From Elusimicrobia bacterium RIFCSPHIGHO2_02_FULL_57_9 (GTDB lineage: Bacteria; Elusimicrobiota; Elusimicrobia; UBA1565; UBA9628): a DNA stretch of 9,616 nt. Position 1 is the first letter of the stretch. Each line of letters starts with the position of its first letter. The stretch covers positions 1 through 9,616 of the forward strand of contig MGUO01000015.1 of assembly GCA_001800015.1 (NCBI GenBank). The letters are read 5' to 3'. Shown piece after piece: positions 1-6,534 of the stretch. The position numbers were made by a program, and so were the translations under genes. The notes beneath the pieces were generated by a model. That model did not search any database, was not told the origin of the DNA, and saw nothing but the letters and a program-made list of their open reading frames with translations.

Positions 1-672
1 TTAAGGGGTTTTTTCTTCCGACCTTTTTTTGGAAGAATTCCCGACCCATCCGAAAGAATGGAAGGTTCCTATGGGATTAGGAACCAGGATATGGGAGTTT
101 TCCGTGTCGGCGAGAGTCAGATACTGGATGCCGATTTTCTTGAGCGTTCCGATCTCCTTGGCTTCCTCGATGCGTTCGCCGATTTTATACGGGAAATCCC
201 TGCGATAAAGGATGCGTTCCATCCAGTTCATCCACACATCGCTGGTGATATAACTAAAGGCGAAGCCGGCGCCCAGTTTGGCCCAGATCGTGTTGTAGAG
301 CGTGTTAAACGAGGCGGGCAAGGCAGCCATGCTTATCCCCATGGTTTGATATAAGAAATAGCCGCTGCCGGCATAGAGCGCGATACGCGTTAGGAACTTG
401 GCCACAATGGCCCAAGCGCGGGCGCGATTGAATTTTTTGGCAAGTTCGGTGATTAGGTCCAGGGCCCAATTCTGAATGTAATACGACCCGGCTAAAGCGA
501 TGCTCAAGGTGCTTGCGGCCTGGAGATAAGGAAAAAAATTCCGCAGGGCGGCCCCCATAGAGTCTTTCAACTCAGGCAGCAAGAACGGGGTGGCGATGGC
601 GACCCCGGTAGCAGCCAGGGCCTTTAGCAGAGGGATTTTAGGCCTCTGTGCCGCGGTCTTGATTATATCCAA
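1..672 (-). CDS. MscS-like small mechanosensitive-channel-family membrane protein, start uncertain
   Basis: This 223-residue protein probably sits in the inner membrane. Seen: hydrophobic segments near residues 15-33, 47-66 and 88-118, an amphipathic stretch 120-155, then a segment (159-199) reading FPYKIGER, an IGTLKKIGIQYLTL core and ILVPNP. Known: MscS channels have TM2, a pore-lining TM3, then a beta domain with an RPF-x-GD start, a G-x-V-x-x-I core and a PN(S/G) end, and this order is matched. Inferred: a divergent MscS-family protein lacking most of the large C-terminal vestibule. It is odd that no good start exists. TTG at 672 has no ribosome site, and the frame stays open upstream to the TAG of the preceding gene. 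An ATG at 699-701 would fit if the A run at 681-686 had one more base. Family moderately sure; gating function not shown. Confidence 0.72.
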   Translation of the reverse strand: MDIIKTAAQRPKIPLLKALAATGVAIATPFLLPELKDSMGAALRNFFPYLQAASTLSIALAGSYYIQNWALDLITELAKKFNRARAWAIVAKFLTRIALYAGSGYFLYQTMGISMAALPASFNTLYNTIWAKLGAGFAFSYITSDVWMNWMERILYRRDFPYKIGERIEEAKEIGTLKKIGIQYLTLADTENSHILVPNPIGTFHSFGWVGNSSKKRSEEKTP

Positions 673-738
673 GAAGCCGATTTTTTGAGGCTGAATATCA
701 TTGCTGAGGAAGCTATGGCTGGCGGCCGGATTGGTCTC

Positions 739-1848
739 CTAAGGCCTGAATATGGTGATGGGATTTTCGTTTAGCTGGGTATAGGTATACCAGCTCTCCT
801 TCCTTTCATTGCTGCCCGGTTTAATGACAAAACGATTCCCCTTAACATCAACGACGCGACCCGCAATCACGTTTTTAAGCGCCATGACCCGGCCCTCCTG
901 CTCTTCTTCGGGGGTAGGCTTGACCGCAAGCCTGCCGATAACCTCAAAATTCATCTTATCCATGGTCATATCGTTGGCTATCTGAAGATTGCCCTCCAGC
1001 CCTATGATTTCGTTAAGTTTAAACGGACGATTTTTTACGAATAGAAGGGTTTGAGTGTAATTTCCGAATTTTTTCTTCGCAGCCTGGGTCGCTCCAAGCA
1101 CGAAAGTCGTCAGCAGCGTCTCACTGAGAATGCCCAGCTTGTAAAGGCCCAGACTGAGCGCGGCGGCCCAGGCGCCGGAAGTCACATAAAAGTGGAGGGC
1201 ATCTTTGGCGTTCTCACCGATGATTTTGTTTTTGGCCAGCGCATTGATGCCCCATTTTATGGATTTCTGAACAAGATGGATGCCGCCAAAAACAGCTCCG
1301 GCCGGGATGTAGGCCGCGACATAACTCCACAAAGAGCCCAGCCAACCGGAAGCAGAGGGCGCGGCATTCGCCGCCGCGGCGGGAACGGCCAAAAGAACCG
1401 GTGAAGCTGCCGCGGCCAATGAGGCGAACCGGGAAATATTTTTAGCAGGAGCTGGGGCCAGAGTTGAGCCCGGCTTGGCGCCGGCACGGGTCGGGGCGGC
1501 CTCGGCGGTGCTGCCGGTTGCGGCTTCGCAATCGGCGTTGTTCCAGTATCCATCCTGCCGGACTTTGCCGAGCTCCGGCGCGATTTCGGCCTGCTGATGC
1601 TGTCGGCCGGCATTAAGGGCGATTTTCGAGGCCTGTTTCAATTGGCCTGAGGCGGAAATTATCTGAAAATCTTGTCCCGCTTTAAGATCAATTCGAATCG
1701 CGGGGCGAACAGGCAGAGCCAGGGATTGTATTCGAGTTCGATTCGCCGCGAGATTGCGTCCGATTGTGGGAGCCGCGAAAGCGACGGCCCCGCCGCCGGA
1801 AATTAAAACCGCCAAGGCAAGAGAAAGCAATTTTTTTAATTTTGTCAT
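739..1848 (-). CDS. Secreted-domain MscS-like membrane protein
   Basis: ATG at 1848 gives 369 residues and begins directly with a signal peptide (1-26, KK then LLSLALAVLISGG, cut near FAA). Residues 27-140 form a soluble, alanine- and proline-rich region of unknown role. A second hydrophobic stretch (about 141-166) resembles another signal sequence or membrane helix. Membrane-type segments follow near 180-192 and 220-240, then an MscS-like TM3 and beta start (251-286, ending RPFKLNEIIGLEG). The rest of the beta domain appears displaced to 326-368 (VIAGRVVDVKG, then NENPITIF, like the family's SPI motif), so about 40 residues seem to be inserted inside it. The gene precedes the other MscS-like gene in the same frame, so the pair may be a tandem duplication forming one complex. 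MscS homology is by pattern only. The upstream -10 box lies exactly 6 bases before the ATG. Confidence 0.7.
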   Translation of the reverse strand: MTKLKKLLSLALAVLISGGGAVAFAAPTIGRNLAANRTRIQSLALPVRPAIRIDLKAGQDFQIISASGQLKQASKIALNAGRQHQQAEIAPELGKVRQDGYWNNADCEAATGSTAEAAPTRAGAKPGSTLAPAPAKNISRFASLAAAASPVLLAVPAAAANAAPSASGWLGSLWSYVAAYIPAGAVFGGIHLVQKSIKWGINALAKNKIIGENAKDALHFYVTSGAWAAALSLGLYKLGILSETLLTTFVLGATQAAKKKFGNYTQTLLFVKNRPFKLNEIIGLEGNLQIANDMTMDKMNFEVIGRLAVKPTPEEEQEGRVMALKNVIAGRVVDVKGNRFVIKPGSNERKESWYTYTQLNENPITIFRP

Positions 1849-1854
1849 AAAACC

Positions 1855-1860
1855 ATCATA
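1855..1860 (-). promoter_or_regulatory. -10 box for a leaderless MscS-like gene transcript
   Basis: On the minus strand TATGAT (5 of 6 consensus bases) is followed by six bases (GGTTTT) and then the ATG at 1848. With the usual distance from -10 box to start site, the transcript would begin at the A of the ATG. No ribosome-binding site lies before this ATG, which agrees with leaderless initiation. No recognisable -35 box is present at 16-18 bases. Confidence 0.45.
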
Positions 1861-1956
1861 CAATCTGCGCAGGGGGGCGGTCCTGGGTCGAAGGGCCTAT
1901 TCCCCTGTCTCTATTAGACCTATTAATTCTGGGACCTCTGAGGGGGATATGGAACA

Positions 1957-1991
1957 TTTCTTTTTTTATCGCGAAGCGATAAAAAAAGAAA
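1957..1991. repeat. Perfect 16-bp inverted repeat with GAA loop
   Basis: The arms 1957-1972 and 1976-1991 are exact reverse complements around the three-base loop GAA. The inner part reads GCGAAGC, a known exceptionally stable mini-hairpin. The outer arms are a T-rich and an A-rich run. The repeat lies between the two proposed divergent transcription starts and so would be in neither mRNA. It could be a cruciform, part of a bidirectional terminator, or a protein-binding site. Confidence 0.75.
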
Positions 1992-2033
1992 GCCACCTCA
2001 AGTTGCCTGACAAGCTGTGGGGCGGTGGCTTTC
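1981..2033 (-). terminator. Minus-strand intrinsic terminator-like hairpin
   Basis: Reading the minus strand, GAAAGCCACC (2033-2024) pairs perfectly with GGTGGCTTTC (1997-1988), enclosing a 26-base loop, and runs straight into seven T (1987-1981). This is the shape of a rho-independent terminator for leftward transcription, although the loop is unusually long. No leftward gene lies just upstream of it, so it may end antisense transcription from the peptidase gene or end a small RNA. Confidence 0.5.
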
Positions 2034-2035
2034 AG
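1981..2035 (-). ncRNA. Candidate tiny leftward RNA of about 55 nt
   Basis: A minus-strand promoter candidate has TTGCAT (2070-2065), a spacer of exactly 17 bases, and TATGAT (2047-2042). Its expected start near 2035 lies two bases before the hairpin described at 1981-2033, so the whole transcript would be one stem-loop with a 26-base loop and a U tail. The promoter shares its AT-rich core with the -10 box of the peptidase gene on the other strand. This rests only on promoter and terminator shape; no RNA family is recognised. Confidence 0.2.
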
Positions 2036-2052
2036 ATTTCAATCATATTAAA

Positions 2053-2058
2053 TATAAT
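2053..2058 (+). promoter_or_regulatory. Consensus -10 box for a leaderless peptidase transcript
   Basis: A perfect TATAAT is followed by six bases (ACGCGA) and then the ATG at 2065, so transcription is predicted to start at the ATG itself. There is no ribosome-binding site before it. A -35 box is not recognisable; the region 17 bases upstream is the end of the GGTGGCTTTC hairpin arm. Confidence 0.5.
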
Positions 2059-2064
2059 ACGCGA

Positions 2065-3390
2065 ATGCAACATCATGCCGCTTTGCGCAAAGCCTTGGGC
2101 AAAAGACTTCCGGACGGGCTGATATTGCTTCGCGGCGGTCGGCACATCCCGCGCAACGGCGACGTCGATTTTGTTTTCCGTCAAACATCGGATTTTCTCT
2201 ATTTGACCGGAGTCGAAGAGGCCGATTGCTTCCTGTTGATCGACCCGCGCCGTGACCGTCATACTTTGTTTATCCCGCGCATAGATAATTATCACAGAGT
2301 CTGGCTCGGGCATGTGCCCGGTCCGCGCGAAGCCAAAACGCTCTACGGTTTTTCCCAGGTTCTCTATAGCGACCAACTTGAATCCACGGTTAAAAAAGCG
2401 CGCCGCGGCTATCGCAAAACCTACGCCGATGAAAAAGTTTGCGGAAAGTGGCGCGAAGTTCCGCGCCTGCCCAATCGCCGCGCGCAGCTGCGCGACGCCT
2501 TGGATGAATTGCGCGCCTGCAAAACCGAGGACGAAATCGAGCTGATGCGGCGGGCCAACGCGATCAGCGGCCGGGCCCATAGGAAGGTCATGTCCTCGGC
2601 GCGCCACGGGCAATTTGAATATCAAGTCCAAGCTGTTTTTGAATCCGAGTCCCTTACGGCGGGGCTCAAGCAGCTGGCCTATCCTTCCATCGTGGCCGCC
2701 GGCGCCAACGGCGCGGTTCTGCACTATCACCGCAACAACGCCCGGCTTAATGACGGGGATATGCTTCTCATCGACGCGGGGGCCGAGTGCGGGGGCTATG
2801 CGGCCGATATCACGCGGACCTTCCCGGTCAACGGCAAGTTCACTAACCGCCAAAGGGATATTTATTCCATAGTCCTGCGGACCCAGAAAACCTGCATCGA
2901 GCGCGCCCGGCCGGGCGTGGTCTCGGCGCAGCTGCATGTTCTCTCCATGACCCTGATCGCCGAAGGTCTTAAATCCCTTGGGTTATTGAGAGGGGAGGTT
3001 TCGGGCCTTGTCGAGGGGGGGGCCGTGCGCCTGTTTTATCCCCATGGCCTGACGCATATGCTGGGGTTGGATGTTCATGACGTGACCGGCGGGCGCAAAC
3101 GCCGCATGGCCAACCCGACCAAGATTCCGGTTCGATTCGTGGCCCGCCTTGAGCCGGGATTTGTCATCACCATGGAGCCCGGGATTTATTTTATCAAGGC
3201 TCTCTTGCTCGACCCGGCGCTGCGCCGCAAGCACCGCGGCTCGATTGATTTTACAAAGGCCGAAAAATTTTTAGATTTCGGCGGCGTGCGCATAGAAGAC
3301 GATATCGTCATTCAGCCGCAAGGTCCGCCGCTCAACCTGACAACCGTCCCCAAGGAGATATCCGATGTCGAAGAGTGCTGCGAGCGGTAG
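2065..3390 (+). CDS. Xaa-Pro aminopeptidase (M24B metallopeptidase)
   Basis: A 441-residue cytoplasmic dimetal peptidase of the PepP/AMP_N type, which removes an N-terminal residue that precedes proline. Residues 1-130 match the AMP_N domain (LPDGLILLRGG, then FLYLTGVEE and a VWLGHVPG segment). Residues 155-425 form the pita-bread catalytic domain. All five metal ligands are visible: D237 (LLIDAGAECGGYAADITRTF), D248, H331 (HGLTHMLGLDVHD), E371 (TMEPGIYF) and E411 (GVRIEDD). Length is normal for the family. I chose ATG 2065 over an upstream GTG at 2017 because homologues begin close to the (L)PDG motif and the perfect -10 box sits 6 bases upstream of it. It overlaps the next gene by 26 bases, suggesting one operon and translational coupling. 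Proline-peptide turnover is known for the family; any link to wall peptides is inference. Confidence 0.93.
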   Translation: MQHHAALRKALGKRLPDGLILLRGGRHIPRNGDVDFVFRQTSDFLYLTGVEEADCFLLIDPRRDRHTLFIPRIDNYHRVWLGHVPGPREAKTLYGFSQVLYSDQLESTVKKARRGYRKTYADEKVCGKWREVPRLPNRRAQLRDALDELRACKTEDEIELMRRANAISGRAHRKVMSSARHGQFEYQVQAVFESESLTAGLKQLAYPSIVAAGANGAVLHYHRNNARLNDGDMLLIDAGAECGGYAADITRTFPVNGKFTNRQRDIYSIVLRTQKTCIERARPGVVSAQLHVLSMTLIAEGLKSLGLLRGEVSGLVEGGAVRLFYPHGLTHMLGLDVHDVTGGRKRRMANPTKIPVRFVARLEPGFVITMEPGIYFIKALLLDPALRRKHRGSIDFTKAEKFLDFGGVRIEDDIVIQPQGPPLNLTTVPKEISDVEECCER

Positions 3391-4540
3391 CGAGCTGTGC
3401 TGGGCGGCCTATAGGAAATTCCGTTGCCGCCCATGCGTTGCGAGCGGTAGCCTGCTCTTGTGTTGGGCTGTTTTATCCATGGCCCCGGCCTTTCCGGCAG
3501 CAGCCGGCGATTTAGGCATAGAGGCTGTTTTTCCCAGCCCGCTTTCGTCTCTTCAGATGCCTGGTATTCCATTGGGCCGGGCGCTGGCTTACGACAGCGG
3601 CGAGAGCGCCCCGATCCTGGAGCCTTGGGACAGCGTGCTCTTTCATGGGAACAGCAAGCAGCCTCAGCTTGTTTTTGAAATCTCCCGCAGCGACGTCTCG
3701 GGGCGGTGGAGCGAGTGGACCAAAGTCGAGGTTAAACGATTCGACAACGGCCGGTTTTGGGGGAAGGCCACCTTCGAGCTCGGTCCCGGCGCCGTCCGGA
3801 TCAGAGCGACGGCCCGCGGCTGGTTGTCCAGGCCCGTCGAGGTTTACGGCGTGGAAGCATTCTCCTCATCCGAGCGCTCCCCCGCCCCCCAAGGACGGCA
3901 GGCTCCTTTATCAGATCCGATTCCCCGGCCCGGCGTTTACAGCCGTATAAAATGGAGAGCAGGAGCGCCCCGGGAGCCTTATGCCTATCATGTTCCCGTG
4001 CGTATAACCCTGCACCACAGCGCCGGCTCTTATCCCCAATCCGAGGAGGAATCCTTAAAGGAGGTCCTCTTCATCCAGGACTATCATCAAAACGGACGTA
4101 ATTGGAGCGACATCGCCTATCACTTCCTCATCGACTCCCATGGCCGCATTTTCGAAGGCCGGCCGGAAACCGTGGAAGGGGCGCACACCCAGGATAATAA
4201 TCCCGGCAATATCGGGATCGCTCTGTTGGGCACGCACCACCCTCCTAAAAATAACGCGCTCACGCCGCTGGAGAATGAGGCGATCGTCAATATCGGACGC
4301 TATCTCGTGGCCCAATACGATATCGATCCCGAGTCATTGCGCGGCCACCGCGATTACCGGCCCACCAACTGTCCCGGGGATATCGCCTATGCCTTGATGG
4401 GGAGCCTGCGCAGGGAATTCGGCCGCGGCAGGGCTATGAGCAAAATCCAAAAAAAGGCCGAGATCGATTGGGGCCAGGTCCAACAGCGCGCCATTCTCCA
4501 CAAGGCCCTGGGCGTATCGACCCAGATCATGTCGCCGTAA
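3365..4540 (+). CDS. Secreted N-acetylmuramoyl-L-alanine amidase (PGRP/amidase_2 fold)
   Basis: A 391-residue zinc amidase that should cut the bond between MurNAc and the L-Ala of the peptidoglycan stem peptide, outside the cytoplasmic membrane. The start is firm: AAGGAG at 3352-3357, seven bases before the ATG. An unusually long N-terminus leads to a signal peptide core (about 29-47, cut near PAAA-G). Residues 50-165 look beta-rich and may be a wall-binding or immunoglobulin-like domain. The catalytic domain spans about 205-350, with zinc ligands H217 (ITLHHSAG), H328 (GHRD) and C336 (NCPGD) and the conserved Y252 (IAYHFLID). A basic tail of about 40 residues follows the last motif. The last 154 bases are also coding on the other strand for the PHP gene. 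Two similar 'ASGS..LCWA' segments occur in the N-terminus. Family call is sure; substrate peptide type unknown. Confidence 0.92.
   Translation: MSKSAASGSELCWAAYRKFRCRPCVASGSLLLCWAVLSMAPAFPAAAGDLGIEAVFPSPLSSLQMPGIPLGRALAYDSGESAPILEPWDSVLFHGNSKQPQLVFEISRSDVSGRWSEWTKVEVKRFDNGRFWGKATFELGPGAVRIRATARGWLSRPVEVYGVEAFSSSERSPAPQGRQAPLSDPIPRPGVYSRIKWRAGAPREPYAYHVPVRITLHHSAGSYPQSEEESLKEVLFIQDYHQNGRNWSDIAYHFLIDSHGRIFEGRPETVEGAHTQDNNPGNIGIALLGTHHPPKNNALTPLENEAIVNIGRYLVAQYDIDPESLRGHRDYRPTNCPGDIAYALMGSLRREFGRGRAMSKIQKKAEIDWGQVQQRAILHKALGVSTQIMSP
3379..3451 (+). repeat. Direct repeat of 13 bp, 60 bp apart, at the peptidase-amidase junction
   Basis: TGCGAGCGGTAGC occurs at 3379-3391 and again at 3439-3451, with weaker similarity continuing for about 20 bases after each copy. 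The spacing of exactly 60 bases keeps the amidase frame, giving the paired segments AASGSELCWA and VASGSLLLCWA. The first copy contains the TAG stop of the peptidase gene. Confidence 0.6.
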
Positions 4541-5604
4541 ACCGGCTCTATCTTGTTGCGGATAATCACGCGCACCGCTTTAAACTCTTCACGTCGCAGC
4601 GTTTCAAGCACCGCCCTTTGGCGCTGATCAGGATCAAGGGCCTGCCAGCCGGGAATTTTCATGAGATTCCACGCGCAGCCGGCCGAGCCGTAGCCGTGAT
4701 TGTCCGAGGCCGCGGCCACGAAGAGATTGTGGCGCCGGCATAGCTCGATAATCGTCCGACGCTTGTCCTCGGGGAAATTCGCGCCTTGAGGCGCTCCATT
4801 GGAGATCTCAAAGCCTTTCGCGCCCCAAGAGGCGTAGTCCTCCCGCAACTGCCAGCCGCGTTTCCAGTATTCGGGCAGGCTCATCAGCGGCAATGCGCCA
4901 TGGACCGCTCCCGCCTCATTCAGGAATTTCTTGAGGCCCTCCAAGCCGAGGTACTGCCGCGCGTCGATGTGCCTGCTGTTTCCCAGCGCCACGACATGGC
5001 AGTCGTGCAAGCTTAATTCCTCGCCCTCCAGGGAGGCATAAGCCCTTTGCCCCGAGGACCAAGCCAGCCGGCTTAAGGCCTTGCCATCGACTGCGCCGGC
5101 GGTCTTATTATGATCGGTGATAAACCCGGCGTCAAAGCCCGCGCGCTTATGCCAGGCCAGATTGCGCGCGGGCGTAAAGGTGGCCCGTCCATCCCAGGAA
5201 TGCGAAGTGTGCGAATGGAAATCCACGGCCAGAATATCCGGGTCGTTAAGACGCAGGCCGGAAAAATCGTGCGGGATCAAGGCCGCCCAAGCCAAAAAAA
5301 CCGCGACCAGAAGCCAATAGAGCGCCAAGGACTTTAAAGAACGCTTTAGGCGAAATATTAGCCCGCAGCCAAGCAAGAGATAGAAAAGGAAGGCGATATC
5401 CTGCGTGGCGCTGTTGCAGGCAACCAGATCGGCCAAGGAATAGAAGGGAGTAAAGAAAAGATGTAAAGGCGGAAAATAAAGGCCGGCATCGCAGACAGCC
5501 AAGCCCGTAACCGCGTCTTTTAAAGCCGGCAGGGGATAAAAACGGGATAGAAAAAGCAGGCCCGTCAGAACGGCCGCAAACCCCAGCCGCGGCCTAAGAG
5601 ACAA
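4387..5604 (-). CDS. Membrane-anchored PHP-domain metal-dependent phosphoesterase
   Basis: A 405-residue protein. The first 110 residues are hydrophobic with about four membrane segments (near 7-20, 43-62, 69-84 and 91-110). The PHP domain follows, with its metal-binding motifs in order: HSH (130-132), TDHN (163-166), the EGEE-x3-H-x2-H block (193-203) and SDNHG (300-304). PHP domains hydrolyse phosphoester bonds with two or three metals; the substrate here is unknown. A last hydrophobic stretch (380-392) may be a C-terminal membrane helix, and it lies in the part overlapping the amidase. The start is a TTG inside the end of the upstream gene (11-base overlap); no ATG or GTG lies near, and an in-frame TAG closes the frame just upstream. 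Residues from about 356 on are encoded opposite the amidase gene. The fold is sure; the role may be phosphate turnover or signalling at the membrane. Confidence 0.85.
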   Translation of the reverse strand: MSLRPRLGFAAVLTGLLFLSRFYPLPALKDAVTGLAVCDAGLYFPPLHLFFTPFYSLADLVACNSATQDIAFLFYLLLGCGLIFRLKRSLKSLALYWLLVAVFLAWAALIPHDFSGLRLNDPDILAVDFHSHTSHSWDGRATFTPARNLAWHKRAGFDAGFITDHNKTAGAVDGKALSRLAWSSGQRAYASLEGEELSLHDCHVVALGNSRHIDARQYLGLEGLKKFLNEAGAVHGALPLMSLPEYWKRGWQLREDYASWGAKGFEISNGAPQGANFPEDKRRTIIELCRRHNLFVAAASDNHGYGSAGCAWNLMKIPGWQALDPDQRQRAVLETLRREEFKAVRVIIRNKIEPVYGDMIWVDTPRALWRMARCWTWPQSISAFFWILLIALPRPNSLRRLPIKA

Positions 5605-6502
5605 GAGAGGCTAGGCGCTCTTCCATCCTGGCGCGCGGTGAATTGCCTTCGTTTTTCAGCAGGAAGTATTTGCTCGCCTTGTGAGAGAGGATGGTCAGGA
5701 ATTTCGCGGGGATTCCGGCCCTGCGGTAAGCCGCCAGTTTGTGGTGTCCGTCCAGGACGAACCCCGCCAGAAAGGAGTGCATATTTTTTGCGTGCCCCCG
5801 TTTTACCGACTCGGGAATGCCGCGCTGATACATGCAGAAGATGAGTATCCGGGGCCGGTCGCCGTTGGCGATCATGGATTGGTACAACTTGATATATTCC
5901 TCTTTCAAAGCCGCACGGGGCACCAGGGGAATGATGAATTCGAACTGTTTTTCCGTTAAGCCGGTGTCGGGATGCCTGAAGATTCGGGGCCTCTGGCCTT
6001 CATAGTGCTCCCAGTCTGAGAGCAAGCCTTCTTCCTTGGGATCGTTGATATCCCAAAGTTCCATGAACTCGTTGTTGAAGAAATAAGAACCTTCATCCTC
6101 GCTGTCGTAAGGCCCGGCAAGATGAATGGCGGTTTCAAAAATATCGTATTCCCCCTTTTCCATCAACTCGAGCAAAGGGGAGAGTTCCTGTATCATGGAC
6201 TCATCCACCGGCCTGGGCAATTGGATGGTCTTGGGAAGATTGGCGATTTTTCTCTGCGCGGAAAGCCTGGGTTCATGGAGGCATTTAAACCAGAAATGGC
6301 AAGTATCGCAATCGTTGCCGACTTCAAATTTTCTGGCTCCGTTGATCTCGAAGTAGATCGAGTTGGCTTCGCCGTGCTTCTTCTCCACGCCGACCTTGAA
6401 GAAGCCCTTGCCCTGGCCGACCTTGACTCGCATCAAGCCGTGGGCAATCTTCGTTATATCCAGCTTTGAGGCCGTGGTTTCTGATTTCATGGAAGCCACC
6501 AT
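5594..6502 (-). CDS. ParB/sulfiredoxin-like DGHHKLAA protein with Cys cluster, function unknown
   Basis: A 302-residue soluble protein from ATG 6502; starts at GTG 6499 or ATG 6490 are also possible. Numbered from the ATG at 6490, residues 61-70 hold a C-x2-C-x5-C cluster (CDTCHFWFKC) that could bind zinc or an Fe-S centre. Residues 243-266 (GFVLDGHHKLAAYRRAGI then PAKFL) match the DGHHR/GERR-type box of the ParB/Srx fold, which binds or hydrolyses nucleotides in known members. A middle region of about 100 acidic residues has no known match. The C-terminal 30 residues are basic. It shares a promoter region with the divergent coiled-coil gene and overlaps the PHP gene by 11 bases, so the two are probably one operon. 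I cannot name a function; DNA or nucleotide binding is a weak inference from one motif. Confidence 0.78.
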   Translation of the reverse strand: MVASMKSETTASKLDITKIAHGLMRVKVGQGKGFFKVGVEKKHGEANSIYFEINGARKFEVGNDCDTCHFWFKCLHEPRLSAQRKIANLPKTIQLPRPVDESMIQELSPLLELMEKGEYDIFETAIHLAGPYDSEDEGSYFFNNEFMELWDINDPKEEGLLSDWEHYEGQRPRIFRHPDTGLTEKQFEFIIPLVPRAALKEEYIKLYQSMIANGDRPRILIFCMYQRGIPESVKRGHAKNMHSFLAGFVLDGHHKLAAYRRAGIPAKFLTILSHKASKYFLLKNEGNSPRARMEERLASLVS

Positions 6503-6505
6503 TTT

Positions 6506-6534
6506 AGGATAGCCAGAAATGGCCAATATGTCAA
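6506..6534 (-). promoter_or_regulatory. Sigma-70-type promoter for the ParB-like/PHP operon
   Basis: On the minus strand a perfect TTGACA (6534-6529) is separated by exactly 17 bases from TATCCT (6511-6506, 4 of 6). The predicted start is near 6499, at a GTG in frame with the gene; ATG 6502 lies three bases upstream and ATG 6490 nine bases downstream. There is no ribosome-binding site, so the mRNA would be leaderless or nearly so. Confidence 0.65.

Noticed and set aside
739..741. TAG as a reassigned sense codon in this organism
   Set aside because: Five of the eight complete genes end with TAG at sensible C-termini (for example the peptidase and YtxH-like genes), so general reassignment is unlikely; only local read-through or a frameshift remains possible.
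1864..1956. Possible structured RNA from CAGGGG/CCCCTG and GGTCC/GGACC pairs
   Set aside because: The matches are only 5-6 bases long with long loops, no more than expected by chance in G/C-rich DNA, and no tRNA or riboswitch pattern appears.
2017..2064. GTG at 2017 as the start of the aminopeptidase
   Set aside because: The extra 16 residues look unrelated to the family, run through the hairpin arm and the -10 box, and have no ribosome site.
2032..2937. Long open frame of about 300 codons on the minus strand
   Set aside because: It lies fully opposite the Xaa-Pro aminopeptidase, whose catalytic residues are all present; the composition looks like an antisense shadow and no motif is visible.
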